The notes under the pieces: model-generated | Database searches by the model: none | Told to the model about the DNA's origin: nothing | The model's input: only the letters and a program-made list of their open reading frames with translations | Made by a program: the position numbers and the translations under genes | DNA from: Croceibacterium segetis | GTDB taxonomy: Bacteria > Pseudomonadota > Alphaproteobacteria > Sphingomonadales > Sphingomonadaceae | Reading direction: 5' to 3' | Assembly (NCBI RefSeq): GCF_011320115.1 | Contig: NZ_JAANOZ010000008.1 | Coordinates: forward strand, 62,001 to 126,000 | DNA length: 64,000 bases | Shown here: piece by piece, positions 26,431 through 34,419 of the stretch | Layout of the letters: every line of letters starts with the position of its first letter | How positions within the stretch are numbered: position 1 is the first letter of the stretch

Positions 26431-27672
26431 ATGACAGCCCTGACGCTTCCCTTCCCCGCCCATGTCCGCCGTCCGCTCGCCGTGATCGCGGGCGTGGTCG
26501 CGCTCGTCGCCGGCGTGGCGTTGATCGCGCAAGTCTCGGGCGACCGCGGCATCCCGCCGGTCGCCGCGACTACCGACATCTCGGTCGGCGGGGTCGAGGT
26601 CAACGTCGTCGGCAAGAGCCCCGAGGACGCGCGCGAGCAGGGCTGGAAGCAGGCCGAGGTGCTGGCGTGGAAGAAGATCGGCGGGCCCGACCTGCCGCAA
26701 GGGCAAATCGAATCGATGGTCTCGGCGATCCTCATCCAGAACGAACGCGTCGGCCCGCGCCGCTACGTCGCCACGCTGGGCGTGGTGTTCGACCGCAAGC
26801 GCGCCGGGGCGCTGCTCGGGGCGACGGGCGAACAGGCGCATTCCGCGCCGATGCTGACGCTGCCGGTGCTGATTTCCGGCGGCACGCAGACGATGTACGA
26901 GGTGCGCAGCCCCTGGCAGCGTGCCTGGGCCGAGTTCCAGGCCGGAGCGAGCCCGATCGACTACGTCCGCCCGGTCGGCGCGGGCGGCGATTCGCTGCTC
27001 CTGACTTACGGCCAGGTCGGCCGCCGCAGCCGCGCGTGGTGGAACAACATCCTCGACAGCTACGGCGCGGCCGACATCATCGTGCCGATCGCCCGGCTCG
27101 AGCGGCAATGGCCGGGCGGGCCGATCAAGGCGACCTTCACCGCCCGCTACGGTCCCGACAACACCTACCTCGGCGAATTCGGCATGACCGCGCCGAGCGA
27201 GGCCGCGGTGCCGAAGATGTTCGAGATGGCGGTCGCCCGCTTCGACCAGATGTTCGCGCAGGCCCTCGCCGACGGCAAGCTGCGCCCCGACCCGACCCTC
27301 GGGCGGCAGAACATCCAGGTCAGCCCCGCGGTGCAGGCGCTGCTCGAGGCCTCGCGCGCGGCCGAAGCGGCGGCTGTCGCCGGAGCGGAGCCGATGCCCG
27401 GCGCCGCGGCGACGACCGCGCCCGAAGCGCAAGCGGTCAACAGCTTCAGCGTGCAGTTCGCCACGCCCAACGCCGCGTCGGTCGACTCAGGGCTCGCCTA
27501 TGTCCGCAGCGCGCCCGGCGTGCGCGGGGCGGCGACCAGCAGCATCGCCATCGGCGGCACCTCGGTGATGCGGGTGAGCTTTGCGGGGGACGTCAACGCG
27601 CTCGCCGCGGCGCTGCGCAGCCGCGGCTTCCAGGTCAATAACGTCGCCGGCATCCTCGTTATTCGGCGCTGA
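26431..27672 (+). CDS. Exported or anchored protein with a heavy-metal-associated-like C-terminal domain
   Basis: A 413-residue protein with one N-terminal hydrophobic segment (RPLAVIAGVVALVAGVALIA). A DUF2066-like middle region follows (about 45-300, with AREQGWKQAEVLAWKKIGG and YGQVGRRSRAWWNNIL). After an Ala-rich linker, the C-terminal domain of about 75 residues has a ferredoxin-like pattern (FSVQFATPNAASVDSGLAYV, MRVSFAGDVNALAAALRSRG), similar in outline to heavy-metal-associated domains but without a CxxC. It sits directly upstream of hdaA, an order I associate with sphingomonads. Function unknown. Confidence 0.75.
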   Translation: MTALTLPFPAHVRRPLAVIAGVVALVAGVALIAQVSGDRGIPPVAATTDISVGGVEVNVVGKSPEDAREQGWKQAEVLAWKKIGGPDLPQGQIESMVSAILIQNERVGPRRYVATLGVVFDRKRAGALLGATGEQAHSAPMLTLPVLISGGTQTMYEVRSPWQRAWAEFQAGASPIDYVRPVGAGGDSLLLTYGQVGRRSRAWWNNILDSYGAADIIVPIARLERQWPGGPIKATFTARYGPDNTYLGEFGMTAPSEAAVPKMFEMAVARFDQMFAQALADGKLRPDPTLGRQNIQVSPAVQALLEASRAAEAAAVAGAEPMPGAAATTAPEAQAVNSFSVQFATPNAASVDSGLAYVRSAPGVRGAATSSIAIGGTSVMRVSFAGDVNALAAALRSRGFQVNNVAGILVIRR

Positions 27673-27682
27673 GGCGCCGGCC

Positions 27683-28291
27683 ATGTCGCAGATCGTCCTT
27701 CCCCTCTCGCGCGCCGCCGCCGGTCCGGCGCGGATCGTGCTCGGGGCGGCCAACGCACCGGTCGCCGAAGCGCTGGCGAACCCCGAGAACTGGCCGTTCC
27801 GCACCGCCGTGCTCAGCGGCCCGCCGCGCTCGGGCAAGTCGCTGTTCGCCCGCTGGTTCGCCGAAAGCGGAAAAGGCGACGCGATCGACGACGCGCGGGT
27901 CCTCGACGAAGCCGAGCTGTTCCACCGCTGGAACCGCGCGCAGGAAGAAGGCCGGCCCCTGCTGATCGTCGGGGGCGAGCTGCCGTGGGAGATCGCCCTG
28001 CCCGACCTCAGGAGCCGCCTCGGCGCCGCGCTCCAGCTCGAGATCGGCGCGCCCGACGACGCGCTCGCGGAGGAATTGATACTCGCCCTGGCGGAGGAGC
28101 GCGGCTTGCCGCTCGGCCATGAGGCGGCGGCCTATCTTGTCCCGCGCGCGATGCGTTCCTACCTGCAGCTCGAGAAGCTGGTCGAGGCGATCGACCGGCT
28201 GAGCCTCGAGCGCAAGGTCCCGCCGACACTGGCGATCTGGCGCGCGGCGCTCGAAGCGGTCCAGGGGCCCGAAGAGCCCCGCCTGCTTTAG
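27683..28291 (+). CDS. hdaA: HdaA-like DnaA-related regulator
   Basis: A 202-residue AAA+ protein related to DnaA but lacking its DNA-binding domain. The Walker A motif is SGPPRSGKSLFARWF (about 48-62). The DARVLDEAELFHRW region corresponds to the Walker B neighbourhood, and LIVGGELPWEIALPDLRSRLGAA matches the sensor 1 and box VII (arginine finger) region. Hda-type proteins act with the sliding clamp to stimulate ATP hydrolysis by DnaA and prevent re-initiation. ATG 27683 follows the previous stop by 10 bp. Its stop lies in a small hairpin (28281-28296). Confidence 0.85.
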   Translation: MSQIVLPLSRAAAGPARIVLGAANAPVAEALANPENWPFRTAVLSGPPRSGKSLFARWFAESGKGDAIDDARVLDEAELFHRWNRAQEEGRPLLIVGGELPWEIALPDLRSRLGAALQLEIGAPDDALAEELILALAEERGLPLGHEAAAYLVPRAMRSYLQLEKLVEAIDRLSLERKVPPTLAIWRAALEAVQGPEEPRLL

Positions 28292-28329
28292 CAGGCAAGT
28301 TGTCGAGAGCTTGCTTTAAGGCAAGTTTT
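28281..28329 (+). promoter_or_regulatory. Alternative hairpins between hdaA and cysE
   Basis: A 6-bp stem GCCTGC/GCAGGC (28281-28286 with 28291-28296) overlaps the hdaA stop. Behind it GCAAG (28295-28299), CTTGC (28310-28314) and GCAAG (28321-28325) can form two mutually exclusive 5-bp stems. The second is followed by TTTT (28326-28329), just before the cysE start. This could be a weak terminator or attenuator. The stems are short. Confidence 0.35.
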
Positions 28330-28348
28330 GCGGGAGAATCTGCGGCCT

Positions 28349-29068
28349 ATGTTCGACCGGTTGATCGCTTACCTGGATTCGATCCACGCCCGCGACCCCG
28401 CCCCGCGCAGCCGCTGGGAAATCCTCATCTATCCCGGCGTCTGGGCACTCGGCCTCCATCGCGTGGCCCACTGGCTGTTCGAGGCCGAGCTCTATTTCCT
28501 CGCCCGCCTGGTCAACCATATCGGCCGCTTCCTGACCGCGATCGACATCCATCCGGGCGCCAAGATCGGCCGCCACCTGTTCATCGACCACGGCTTCACC
28601 GTGATCGGCGAGACCGCCGAGATCGGCGATAACGTGACGATCTACCAGTGCGTCACCCTCGGCGGCACCAACCCCACCAACGGCGTGGCCGGCAAGCGCC
28701 ACCCGACGCTCGAGGACAACGTCATCGTCGGTTCGGGGGCGCAGATCCTCGGGCCGATCACCGTCGGCGAACGCGCGCGCATCGGCGCCGGCGCGGTGGT
28801 CACCGACGACGTGCCGGAAGGGGCGACGATGGTCGGCCTCAAGGCCCGCTCGACGCTCGTCCCGGCGGAGACTTACGTCCGCGAGTTCATCCCCTACGGC
28901 ACTCCGTGCGAGGAACCGTGCGAGCCGACCACCCAGCGGATCGACGAGCTCGAGGCGCGGCTGGCGCAGATGCACGCCGAGCTCGAGAAGATGCGCCCGG
29001 CCGGCGAGGAACGCGAACCGGAGGTGGCGAAATCCCGCCCGCGCAAGCGCACCGGGAGCCATAGCTGA
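28349..29068 (+). CDS. cysE: Serine O-acetyltransferase
   Basis: A 239-residue acetyltransferase of cysteine synthesis. The N-terminal helical part (MFDRLIAYLDSIHARDPAPR, LHRVAHWLFE) is followed by the left-handed beta-helix with GARIGRxLFIDHG-type sequence (IGRHLFIDHGFTVIGETAEI), the catalytic CVTLGGTN and RHPTLEDNVIVGSGAQILG. The C-terminus is extended by a Glu/Lys/Arg-rich tail of about 45 residues (IDELEARLAQMHAELEKM), a likely coiled coil. ATG 28349 is preferred over an upstream TTG. The stop and the next start share a base (TGATG). Confidence 0.94.
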   Translation: MFDRLIAYLDSIHARDPAPRSRWEILIYPGVWALGLHRVAHWLFEAELYFLARLVNHIGRFLTAIDIHPGAKIGRHLFIDHGFTVIGETAEIGDNVTIYQCVTLGGTNPTNGVAGKRHPTLEDNVIVGSGAQILGPITVGERARIGAGAVVTDDVPEGATMVGLKARSTLVPAETYVREFIPYGTPCEEPCEPTTQRIDELEARLAQMHAELEKMRPAGEEREPEVAKSRPRKRTGSHS

Positions 29069-29424
29069 TGAGCGCGGGGCCGGGCGGCGGCACGATCGTC
29101 GCGTTCCCGGCCCGCCAGCCCAACCAGGTCGGCTTCGAGCGCTTCGAGCTGACCCGCATCCTCGACCTCTACGGCCGCATGGTCGCCGCCGGCGAATGGC
29201 GCGACTATGCGATGGACTTCTCGAAGGACTGCGCCGCCTTCGCCGCCTTCCGCCGCACCGCCGAAGTCCCTCAGATGCGCGTCGAGAAGCGCCCGGCGCT
29301 GCGCGGCAAGCAAGGCATGTGGACCCTGTTCGGAGAGCACGGGCAAGTGCTCAAGCGGGGGCACGAGCTGGCCGGCGTGCTGGCACCGGTGGAGCGCAGG
29401 TTGGTGAAGGTGGTGGAGGGGTAG
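29068..29424 (+). CDS. DUF2794 domain protein
   Basis: A 118-residue cytosolic protein of the alphaproteobacterial DUF2794 family. ELTRILDLYGRMVAAGEWRDYAMDF and RVEKRPALRGKQGMWTLFGEHG are the characteristic blocks. Function is not established. It is translationally coupled to cysE (TGATG), which suggests a link to that operon, but the coupling alone does not show a shared pathway. Confidence 0.88.
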   Translation: MSAGPGGGTIVAFPARQPNQVGFERFELTRILDLYGRMVAAGEWRDYAMDFSKDCAAFAAFRRTAEVPQMRVEKRPALRGKQGMWTLFGEHGQVLKRGHELAGVLAPVERRLVKVVEG

Positions 29425-29457
29425 GGCGCTCGCCACGAGCGTCGCACACCCCCTCAA

Positions 29458-29490
29458 CCCTCCCCCTCAAGGAGGAGGGCCTTTCTTTCA
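29458..29490 (+). terminator. Candidate terminator after DUF2794
   Basis: CCCTCC (29458-29463) pairs with GGAGGG (29474-29479) across a 10-nt loop, followed by CCTTTCTTTC. It lies between two convergent genes and would mainly serve the plus-strand cysE unit. The T-run is interrupted. Confidence 0.45.
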
Positions 29491-29519
29491 CGCTCGAAGA
29501 GTTCTGCGATAACAGCAGC

Positions 29520-30575
29520 TCACGCCGCCGCCATCACTCCCGCCACCGGCAGCCGCGCCTGCCACTCGCTTGGCAGTTGCCGCACCAACCCGCTCCTGAT
29601 CCGGGTCCAGAAGGCCGACAGGGTCAGCAGCGCCGAGCCGATCACCAGCGCGGTGAGGGCGACGTTGAGTTCGACCATGCCGAATTCCTGGAACAGCCGG
29701 GTCAGCGCGTAGAGCACGTAGGCGAGCGCCGAGACGAGCAGCGCGCGGCGGTCGACCGCCAGGGCGACGATCCCGAACAGCACGTAGATCGCCAGCACCA
29801 GCAGCGCGCCCGAGGCGCCGATGGTGTCGCCGCTGGAGATGCCGAGCCACTGGAACAGCGGGTGGGCGATCATCGGCGCGGCGAGCAGGTGGAGCCAGAA
29901 GGCGACGTCGCTGCGGCGCGTCTCGCGGCCGCGGTCGCTCATGTCCCAGCGCATCGCGTAGGCGAACACGCCGAGACCGGCGGCGAAGACCAGCGGCAGG
30001 ATCAGCGCCTTGGCGCTCTCGCCCTTGTCCGGGCCGATCGCCGCGAGAATCAGCGCAATCGCGGTTGCCGAAACGGCGGCGGCGCCGGCGGCGACGGTGA
30101 TCGGCACCTTGAAGCGGCGCCAGTGGAACCATGCGGCTACCGCGCCGAGGATGAACACGCTCGAGAAGATCAGCACCGCCAAGCGGCCGCCGAGCTGCTC
30201 TAGATGCATCGAACGGAGGAGGTCGGCCGGCCCGGCGACCACGCCGCCGACGAACGCCAGCAGCAGCACGATCGAAGGCAGCGCCATGCGCCGTGCCCGC
30301 GTGAAGTACTCGGCCATGCCCCACGCCGCCGCGGCGACCAGCACGCCGCCCACGCCCGGCGCGATCGCCCGGCCGATGCCGCCCATCGCCACCAGCAGCA
30401 GCACCGCGGCGATGGTCACGAAGATGTCGTTGAAGCTGTTGAGGAGTCGGAAGGTCTCCTCGTCGGTCGCCGGCGCGACCCGCGCGCCTTCGATGTAAGT
30501 GCGCAAGCCCTCGGCCGCCTCGGCGCTGATCGCCCCGGCGGCGACCGCGTCGCGGACATCCTGTTCGCTGTACAT
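29520..30575 (-). CDS. Polytopic membrane protein, DUF2157-like N-terminus
   Basis: A 351-residue protein. It starts with a short soluble helix pair (SEQDVRDAVAAGAISAEAAEGL), reminiscent of DUF2157 proteins. About ten hydrophobic segments follow, from IFVTIAAVLLLVAMGGIG to VALTALVIGSALLTLSAFW. I do not recognise a specific transporter or enzyme signature, and no charged catalytic motif stands out. ATG 30575 is preceded by GGGGAGGA. It is divergent from the small XRE cassette, and its promoter would share the 167-bp region with the ATGTCAA repeats. Confidence 0.78.
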   Translation of the reverse strand: MYSEQDVRDAVAAGAISAEAAEGLRTYIEGARVAPATDEETFRLLNSFNDIFVTIAAVLLLVAMGGIGRAIAPGVGGVLVAAAAWGMAEYFTRARRMALPSIVLLLAFVGGVVAGPADLLRSMHLEQLGGRLAVLIFSSVFILGAVAAWFHWRRFKVPITVAAGAAAVSATAIALILAAIGPDKGESAKALILPLVFAAGLGVFAYAMRWDMSDRGRETRRSDVAFWLHLLAAPMIAHPLFQWLGISSGDTIGASGALLVLAIYVLFGIVALAVDRRALLVSALAYVLYALTRLFQEFGMVELNVALTALVIGSALLTLSAFWTRIRSGLVRQLPSEWQARLPVAGVMAAA

Positions 30576-30627
30576 AGGTGGATCCTCCCCAAGATCGTTG
30601 CCGGGCAGGATAGGCTAGTGTGTTAGC

Positions 30628-30718
30628 ATGTCAATACAGCGGCGGCAATGTCAAGCGTGCACGCTATATTGTAAATGAAACTTGACTTATCGTCGCGAAT
30701 CGGTAAAGTGACCTTTAC
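30628..30718 (+). promoter_or_regulatory. Candidate promoter and operators of the membrane-protein/XRE cassette
   Basis: ATGTCAA occurs at 30628-30634 and 30648-30654, 20 bp apart (two helical turns). The reverse core TTGAC recurs at 30682-30686. TTGACT (30682-30687), a 16-bp spacer and TAAAGT (30704-30709) resemble -35 and -10 boxes. GTAAAG (30703-30708) and CTTTAC (30713-30718) form an inverted repeat over the putative -10 box. The XRE regulator encoded downstream is the natural candidate to bind here; this is inference. Confidence 0.5.
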
Positions 30719-30741
30719 ATAACAACAAGGAGACTTGTCCG

Positions 30742-30915
30742 ATGAACCAGATTACCAAGGCGCTCTGCTGGGCCGCTGCCATGCTGCTTCTCGCGCTCGG
30801 CGATCGCGCGGGCGTGCTTGAACACGGCACCGTCGTCACGCTGACCACGATCCTGCCGCTGCTGGCGTGGATGTCGATCAGCGGGCGTACTTGCTGCCTA
30901 CCGCGGGAGGCCTGA
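30742..30915 (+). CDS. Small membrane peptide of the XRE cassette
   Basis: A 57-residue protein, MNQITKALCWAAAMLLLALG at the N-terminus and then VVTLTTILPLLAWMSI, giving two hydrophobic segments, with a Cys-Cys pair near the C-terminus. ATG 30742 has AGGAGA eight bases upstream, and the stop is 2 bp before the next start, so it is very likely translated as the first gene of a three-gene unit. I do not recognise a family. Confidence 0.7.
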   Translation: MNQITKALCWAAAMLLLALGDRAGVLEHGTVVTLTTILPLLAWMSISGRTCCLPREA

Positions 30916-30917
30916 CG

Positions 30918-31334
30918 ATGGTTCAACGCCCTCCGGCTTATCGCCGTTACAAGCAGCGCTCGATGCTGGGGGCGGCGACCTATATCGCCACCACCGGCGT
31001 CGCGACCTGGTTGATCCCCGACAACGCCCCTCCCAGTGCGGGGCCGATCGCGCTGTCGATCGTCGCCGGCGCCGGGGTGCTCGTCTGGATCTGGGCGACG
31101 GCCCGCTATCTCATCGAGATCGACGACGAGTATGTGCGCATGCTGCAAGTACGCGGAATGCTCGTCGCGACCGGTATTACCTTTGCCGTCACCAGCATGT
31201 GGGGCATGGTCGAACTGTTCACCACCGCGCCGCGCCTGCCGGTGTTCTTCGTCTTCCCGATCTGGTGCGTGGGCCTGATGATCGGCGGCCTGGTCAACAA
31301 GCTGACGACCGGCGACGCGAGCGAGTCCTGCTGA
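30918..31334 (+). CDS. Membrane protein of the XRE cassette
   Basis: A 138-residue protein with four likely transmembrane helices: SMLGAATYIATTGVATWLI, GPIALSIVAGAGVLVWIWA, GMLVATGITFAVTSMWGMV and LPVFFVFPIWCVGLMIGGL. IEIDDEYVRMLQVR forms a cytosolic loop between helices 2 and 3. This loop and topology are common in small proteins encoded next to YozG-like XRE regulators. GCGGGAGG precedes ATG 30918. Its stop overlaps the regulator start (TGATG). Confidence 0.8.
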   Translation: MVQRPPAYRRYKQRSMLGAATYIATTGVATWLIPDNAPPSAGPIALSIVAGAGVLVWIWATARYLIEIDDEYVRMLQVRGMLVATGITFAVTSMWGMVELFTTAPRLPVFFVFPIWCVGLMIGGLVNKLTTGDASESC

Positions 31335-31525
31335 TGAAGAACCGCCTCAAGGTGCTCCGCGCCGAGCGCGACTGGAGCCAGCAGGACCTCGCCGATCGGC
31401 TCGCCGTCTCGCGCCAGAGCGTCAACGCGATCGAGACCGGCAAGTACGATCCCTCCCTGCCGCTGGCCTTCCGCATCGCCGACCTGTTCGACCTGGCGAT
31501 CGAGGCCATCTTCCTGCGCGATTGA
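31334..31525 (+). CDS. XRE-family transcriptional regulator (short, YozG-like)
   Basis: A 63-residue protein that is almost only a helix-turn-helix: MKNRLKVLRAERDWSQQDLADRLAVSRQSVNAIETGKYDPSLPLAFRIADLF. The recognition helix is VSRQSVNAIE. It is the last gene of the three-gene cassette and overlaps the preceding stop by one base. Such minimal XRE proteins usually repress their own operon, so the repeats at 30628-30718 are the likely target. Confidence 0.92.
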   Translation: MKNRLKVLRAERDWSQQDLADRLAVSRQSVNAIETGKYDPSLPLAFRIADLFDLAIEAIFLRD

Positions 31526-31675
31526 TGGATTTCGGGGCCGGAAATCGCTTTCCTACATGGGCCAGGCCTGAAATAGTTGCGAGCGCTCTTTCGAATTGTT
31601 GATCGCCAGCTCGTGCGACTGCGCCCGTCGCGGTCGTGGCAACCTGGGCCGGCGTGGTTTGTTCCGGTTGGATAT

Positions 31676-31777
31676 GTGTCACCCGTCGCCTTGTCGCTTT
31701 TTCGTCTTTAAGTGCCTGAAAAATAACAAAATCGAAGGCGACACTTCGGGTGACAGGGTCCGTAAGGTGTCACCCTG
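31676..31777 (+). repeat. Intergenic repeat element, copy A
   Basis: The left arm is 17 bp starting GTGTCACCCGTCG (31676-31692). The right arm is 31 bp at 31747-31777, itself a stem-loop with GGGTGACA (31748-31755) and TGTCACCC (31768-31775). The arms are separated by an unrelated 54-bp spacer. Both arms recur in inverted orientation at 40259-40348 (copy B): the 17-bp arm is identical and the 31-bp arm has one mismatch. It lies in the roughly 300-bp gap between the XRE gene and gph, where I see no gene. Confidence 0.85.
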
Positions 31778-31823
31778 CCCGGGAATGCGTCCCTTCAGGA
31801 AAATCGCCGGTCGCCTGAACGAA

Positions 31824-32495
31824 TCAAAGCGCGGCCAGCGCCGCTTCCAGCTCGTCGAAATGCCCGATCAGCGCGTCGGCCCCAAGCTCTTCGGGCGGCA
31901 TGTCGTGATAGCCTTCGCGCAACACCACCACCGGCACTTCGGCGGCGCGCGCGGCCTTCACGTCGAAGCTCGAATCGCCGACCATGGCGAAACGGCTCCC
32001 GCCGCACAGCCGCAGCGCTTCGTCGAGCATGTCGCGCTCGGGCTTGGAACGTCCCGGGCCGAGCGTGTCGCCGCCGAGCACGCAATCGAAGCGGTGGTTC
32101 ATGCCGAGCTCGTCGAGCAGTTTGCGGGCGAGGTATTCGGGCTTGTTGGTCACCACCGCCAGCCGGCAGCCGCGCGCCTCGAGCGCGTCGAGCGCGGCGA
32201 GACAGCCGGGGTAAGGCGCGCTGTGCTCGGAAGTGTGCCGCTCGTAATGCGCGATGAGGTCGGCGTAGAGATTGCCGAAGGTCGCCTCGTCGACCGGGCC
32301 GCCGGTGCGTTCGAGCGCGCGGGTGAGCATCGCCCGGGTGCCGCCGCCGATCACCTCGCGGGTCGCCTCCTCGCTCAGCGCGGGGCGAGCGATGGTCGCA
32401 AGCGCGTGGTTGACCGCGCGGCACAAGTCCGGAGCGGTGTCGACCAGGGTGCCGTCGAGGTCGAAGCCGACGGTGTCGAAAGGGAAATTCGCCAT
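31824..32495 (-). CDS. gph: Phosphoglycolate phosphatase (HAD family)
   Basis: A 223-residue HAD phosphatase. Motif I is GFDLDGTLVDTAPDL near the N-terminus, motif II the Thr in VVTNKPEYLARKL, then Lys in GRSKPERDMLDEAL, and motif IV the Asp of FAMVGDSSFDVKAARAA. It removes phosphate from 2-phosphoglycolate formed during DNA repair or oxygenation reactions; other HAD substrates are possible. The start was set at ATG 32495 so that motif I is about nine residues in. A longer start at 32546 would overlap the region before glmU, which is divergent. Confidence 0.88.
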   Translation of the reverse strand: MANFPFDTVGFDLDGTLVDTAPDLCRAVNHALATIARPALSEEATREVIGGGTRAMLTRALERTGGPVDEATFGNLYADLIAHYERHTSEHSAPYPGCLAALDALEARGCRLAVVTNKPEYLARKLLDELGMNHRFDCVLGGDTLGPGRSKPERDMLDEALRLCGGSRFAMVGDSSFDVKAARAAEVPVVVLREGYHDMPPEELGADALIGHFDELEAALAAL

Positions 32496-32557
32496 CGCCG
32501 CGGCGCCTGCCAGAGCGATGTGGAAACCGCAATCAAATGGTGGCATGCCCCGGCGCG

Positions 32558-33937
32558 ATGAGTGAGACCCCCAAGAGCCCCCGCCGTCCCCTTGCCGCCG
32601 TCGTGCTTGCCGCGGGCAAAGGCACCCGGATGAAGAGCAGCCGGCACAAAGTGCTCCATCCGATTGCCGGGCGCCCGATGATCGAGCACCTGCTCGCCTC
32701 GCTTCGCGAGCTTTCGCCCGAGCGGACGGTGGTGGTCGTCGGCGACGGGCGCGATCAGCTCGAGGCGCAGCTCGGCGCCCGCGCGACGCTGGTGGTGCAG
32801 GAACCGCAGCTCGGCACCGGGCACGCGGTTCTGCAGACGCAAGCGGCGCTCGAGGGATTCGAAGGCGACGTGCTGGTGCTCTACGCCGACGTCCCGTTTG
32901 TCCGTCCCCAGACGATGCGCGCGATGATCGAGCGGATGCACATCGCGGGTGACACCGCCGACATCGTCGTGCTCGCCTTCGAACCGGAAGACACGCTCGA
33001 ATACGGCCGGGTGATCTCCGACGGCGGGCGGATCAACTGGATGGTCGAGTACAAGGACGCGAGCGAGAAGGAGCGCGCCTGCCGGCTGTGCAACTCCGGC
33101 CTGATGGCGGTGCGCGGCGAGGGCCTGTTCGAGCTGCTCGCCCAGGTCGTCAACGACAACGCGCAGGGCGAATACTACCTGCCCGACATCGTCAACGTGG
33201 CGATCAAGCGTGGCGGCGCCTGCGCCGTGGTGACCACCCCCGACCCCGACGAAGTCGCCGGGATCAACTCGCGCGGCGAGCTCGCCGCGGCAGAGGGGCG
33301 CTGGCAGCACGCGCGCCGGGCGCAGGCGATGGCCGAGGGAGCGACGCTGGTCGCGCCCGAGACCGTCCACTTCGCCTGGGACACCGCGCTCGGCCGCGAC
33401 GTGACCATCGAGCCGAACGTCGTCTTCGGTCCGGGCGTCAACGTCGCCGACGGGGCGACGATCCATGCCTTCTGCCACATCGAGGGGGCGGAGATCGGCG
33501 AGGGCGTCTCGGTCGGCCCGTTCGCGCGGCTGCGGAAGGGCACCATGCTGGCGAAGGGCGCCAAGGTCGGCAACTTCGTCGAGGTCAAGAACGCGGTCAT
33601 GGGCGAAGGCGCGAAGGCCAACCACCTGACCTACCTTGGCGATGCCACCGTCGGCGCCGGGGCCAACATCGGCGCCGGGACGATCACCTGCAACTACGAC
33701 GGCTACTTCAAGCACCGGACGGTAATCGGCGAGCGCGCCTTTATCGGTTCGAACAGCGCGCTGATCGCTCCGGTCAGCATCGGCGCCGATGCGATCGTCG
33801 CCGCCGGCAGCGCGGTCAGCCGCGACGTCGCCGCCGGCGAACTGCGCGTGGTCCGCGCCGAGCAGCTGGTGAAGTCCGGCTGGGCCGACCGCTTCCACGA
33901 CGCGATGAAGAAGAAGAAGGCCGAGAAGCAAGGATGA
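32558..33937 (+). CDS. glmU: Bifunctional UDP-N-acetylglucosamine pyrophosphorylase / glucosamine-1-phosphate acetyltransferase
   Basis: A 459-residue bifunctional enzyme with both halves intact. The N-terminal uridyltransferase shows VVLAAGKGTRMKSSRHKVLH, QLGTGHAVLQ and YADVPF. The C-terminal left-handed beta-helix acetyltransferase shows GPFARLRKG, NFVEVKNAVMGEGAKANHL and ITCNYDGYFKHRTVIG with catalytic His and Lys. It makes UDP-GlcNAc for peptidoglycan and LPS. It is in a unit with glmS 1 kb downstream and overlaps the next gene (ATGA). Confidence 0.97.
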   Translation: MSETPKSPRRPLAAVVLAAGKGTRMKSSRHKVLHPIAGRPMIEHLLASLRELSPERTVVVVGDGRDQLEAQLGARATLVVQEPQLGTGHAVLQTQAALEGFEGDVLVLYADVPFVRPQTMRAMIERMHIAGDTADIVVLAFEPEDTLEYGRVISDGGRINWMVEYKDASEKERACRLCNSGLMAVRGEGLFELLAQVVNDNAQGEYYLPDIVNVAIKRGGACAVVTTPDPDEVAGINSRGELAAAEGRWQHARRAQAMAEGATLVAPETVHFAWDTALGRDVTIEPNVVFGPGVNVADGATIHAFCHIEGAEIGEGVSVGPFARLRKGTMLAKGAKVGNFVEVKNAVMGEGAKANHLTYLGDATVGAGANIGAGTITCNYDGYFKHRTVIGERAFIGSNSALIAPVSIGADAIVAAGSAVSRDVAAGELRVVRAEQLVKSGWADRFHDAMKKKKAEKQG

Positions 33938-34353
33938 TCCTCAACGAAGAGCAGCTGGGGGTGATCCTCCAGGCCAGCATCGATCGCGCCAGCGAGCGGC
34001 TCGCGCAGTCGGGCGGCTTTCTTCCGTTCGGCGCGCGCGCCCTGCCCAACGGCGACGTCGAGTTCCTCGAAGCCGACGAGGCGGGCGGCGATGAGCCGCT
34101 CGACGCGCTTTACCGGCGGATCGGCGCGCTGCTCGCCGAGGACGCCAGGCGGCACGAGATCCTGGCTTCCACGCTCGTCGCCAACGCCCGCCTTCCGGCG
34201 GGCTTCGACAAGGAGTTCGAGACGGCAATCTCGGTGCTCGTCGAAGCGCAGGATTTCTGCCGCTCTGTAGTCGTCCCCTACCGCACGGCGCCCGACGGCG
34301 TGGTCCTCGGCAAGATGATCCCCGAAGAAGCGGAGCCGGCGGTTTTCGCCTGA
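33934..34353 (+). CDS. Conserved hypothetical protein coupled to glmU
   Basis: A 139-residue soluble acidic protein that I do not recognise. It has NEEQLGVILQASIDRASERL at the N-terminus, an FLPFGARALPNGDVEFLEAD segment resembling the cytosolic SMI1- or immunity-like style, and a final V-rich strand region (SVVVPYRTAPDGVVLGKMIPEE). No signal peptide or membrane segment is visible. Its ATG overlaps the glmU stop, so it is translated from the glmU message. Function unknown. Confidence 0.75.
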   Translation: MILNEEQLGVILQASIDRASERLAQSGGFLPFGARALPNGDVEFLEADEAGGDEPLDALYRRIGALLAEDARRHEILASTLVANARLPAGFDKEFETAISVLVEAQDFCRSVVVPYRTAPDGVVLGKMIPEEAEPAVFA

Positions 34354-34392
34354 GCCTGCTCCTTCACGAAACCGACGAAAAGCGGTTGCATT

Positions 34393-34419
34393 GATATCGT
34401 GATATGATATCGAGATATC
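34393..34419 (+). promoter_or_regulatory. GATATC operator array before the vapBC-type pair
   Basis: Within 27 AT-rich bases there are GATATC at 34393-34398, GATATG at 34401-34406, GATATC at 34406-34411 and GATATC at 34414-34419. The last one directly abuts the antitoxin ATG at 34420. Ribbon-helix-helix antitoxins typically autoregulate through such short palindromic arrays. There is no room for a Shine-Dalgarno after the array, so the message may be leaderless or start inside it. Confidence 0.65.
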
